A stretch of DNA of 64,000 nucleotides from Micromonospora inyonensis (GTDB lineage: Bacteria; Actinomycetota; Actinomycetes; Mycobacteriales; Micromonosporaceae). The position numbers were made by a program, and so were the translations under genes. This document shows positions 63,761 to 64,000 of the stretch, piece after piece. Numbering within the stretch: position 1 is the stretch's first letter; each line of letters starts with the position of its first letter. The notes beneath the pieces are model-generated. The model saw nothing but the letters and a program-made list of their open reading frames with translations. It searched no databases and was not told the DNA's origin. Location of the stretch: contig NZ_FMHU01000001.1 of the NCBI RefSeq assembly GCF_900091415.1, positions 1,426,001 to 1,490,000 on the forward strand, given 5' to 3'.

Positions 63761-64000
63761 TCAGGTGGCGGCGTAGACGGCGTAGCCGCGGTCCGCGCAG
63801 CGGCGGTAGAAGGCGGCCAGGACGGCCAGCTCGGCGCAGGTGAAGCTCCACTGCGGCGGGTCGCCGGCCTCGTCGCGGAGGCCGTCGAGCCGGGCGTCGA
63901 GCCAGCGGAGCTGCTGCTCGGCGAGGCGACCGTCGCCCAGCAGTTCGCGCAGCACGGTGCTGACCGACTCGAAGGTGACCGCCTCCCCGTGCTCGCGGTG
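63761..64000 (-). CDS. hypothetical protein, 5' end outside window
   Basis: The minus-strand frame is open from the right edge to a TGA at 63761-63763. The visible part reads REHGEAVTFESVSTVLRELL, GDGRLAEQQLRWLDARLDGL and ending AAFYRRCADRGYAVYAAT, all-helical by appearance. I do not recognise the family. It converges with dciA. A GTG at 63953-63955 could be a start, but the frame continues past the edge. Confidence 0.5.
   Translation of the reverse strand, partial: HREHGEAVTFESVSTVLRELLGDGRLAEQQLRWLDARLDGLRDEAGDPPQWSFTCAELAVLAAFYRRCADRGYAVYAAT

Noticed and set aside
1..64000. tRNA, rRNA, tmRNA, CRISPR arrays, prophage or a complete biosynthetic gene cluster
   Set aside because: No cloverleaf or rRNA segment, no spaced repeats, no phage structural genes and no PKS/NRPS or other cluster enzymes were seen; the SARP gene has no neighbouring targets.

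Overview
The window is about 70% GC or higher, uses many GTG/TTG starts, and carries a gene order (rpmH-rnpA-yidD-yidC-jag-rsmG-parA-parB on one side of dnaA, dnaN-gnd-recF-dciA on the other) typical of the replication-origin region of an actinomycete chromosome. Many TTATCCACA boxes, four parS sites and protein features such as DUF397/DUF5753 genes and a WYVLEYHRHHDC small protein point to Micromonosporaceae, probably Micromonospora; that assignment is an inference from gene style, not from a search.

Layout. 1-5065: end of an EAL-domain phosphodiesterase, a GT87-like membrane protein, a phosphoribosyltransferase, a zinc-ribbon protein, a maleylpyruvate-isomerase-fold protein and folD behind a ZTP riboswitch. 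5100-10256: dnaB, a proline-rich membrane protein with a probable frameshift, and the rpsF-ssb-rpsR-rplI operon, which has a leader resembling the S6:S18-binding RNA. 10825-16982: nfo coupled to a large membrane protein, an IS4-type insertion sequence landed on that gene's stop codon, then a GT87-like membrane protein. 17183-21158: an AT-richer island with a TTA-containing SARP activator gene cut in two by an IS21-type element that carries an extra gene, then a DUF2690 remnant. 21294-28444: class A PBP, DUF5318, PadR with palindromic operator, ino1, remnants of an XRE(DUF5753)/DUF397 locus, MGMT. 28908-34554: SulP-STAS-carbonic anhydrase fusion, NfeD-flotillin pair, VOC remnant, GntR and two small coupled genes.

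34534-63673 is the conserved origin region: hydrolase-pcnA divergent from murJ; pseudokinase; sigM and its anti-sigma factor; trxB-trxA; CwlM-like amidase; GNAT; aminotransferase; Ddl-like ligase; HIT-like protein; parB-parA-rsmG-jag-yidC-yidD-rnpA-rpmH (all minus); dnaA; oriC (58906-59757); dnaN-gnd-recF-dciA. DnaA boxes also lie before dnaB, after murJ and before dnaA, and a pair sits near parS upstream of the HIT-like gene, so replication initiation, segregation (ParAB-parS) and envelope synthesis are physically clustered.

The conserved blocks look ordinary. The most informative accessory signals are the two clean IS insertions with target duplications, the reconstructable SARP gene, the third gene in the IS21 element, the RNA leaders of rpsF and folD, parS sites inside parA, and a 7-bp tandem repeat array next to parS. 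No tRNA, rRNA or CRISPR array was seen.
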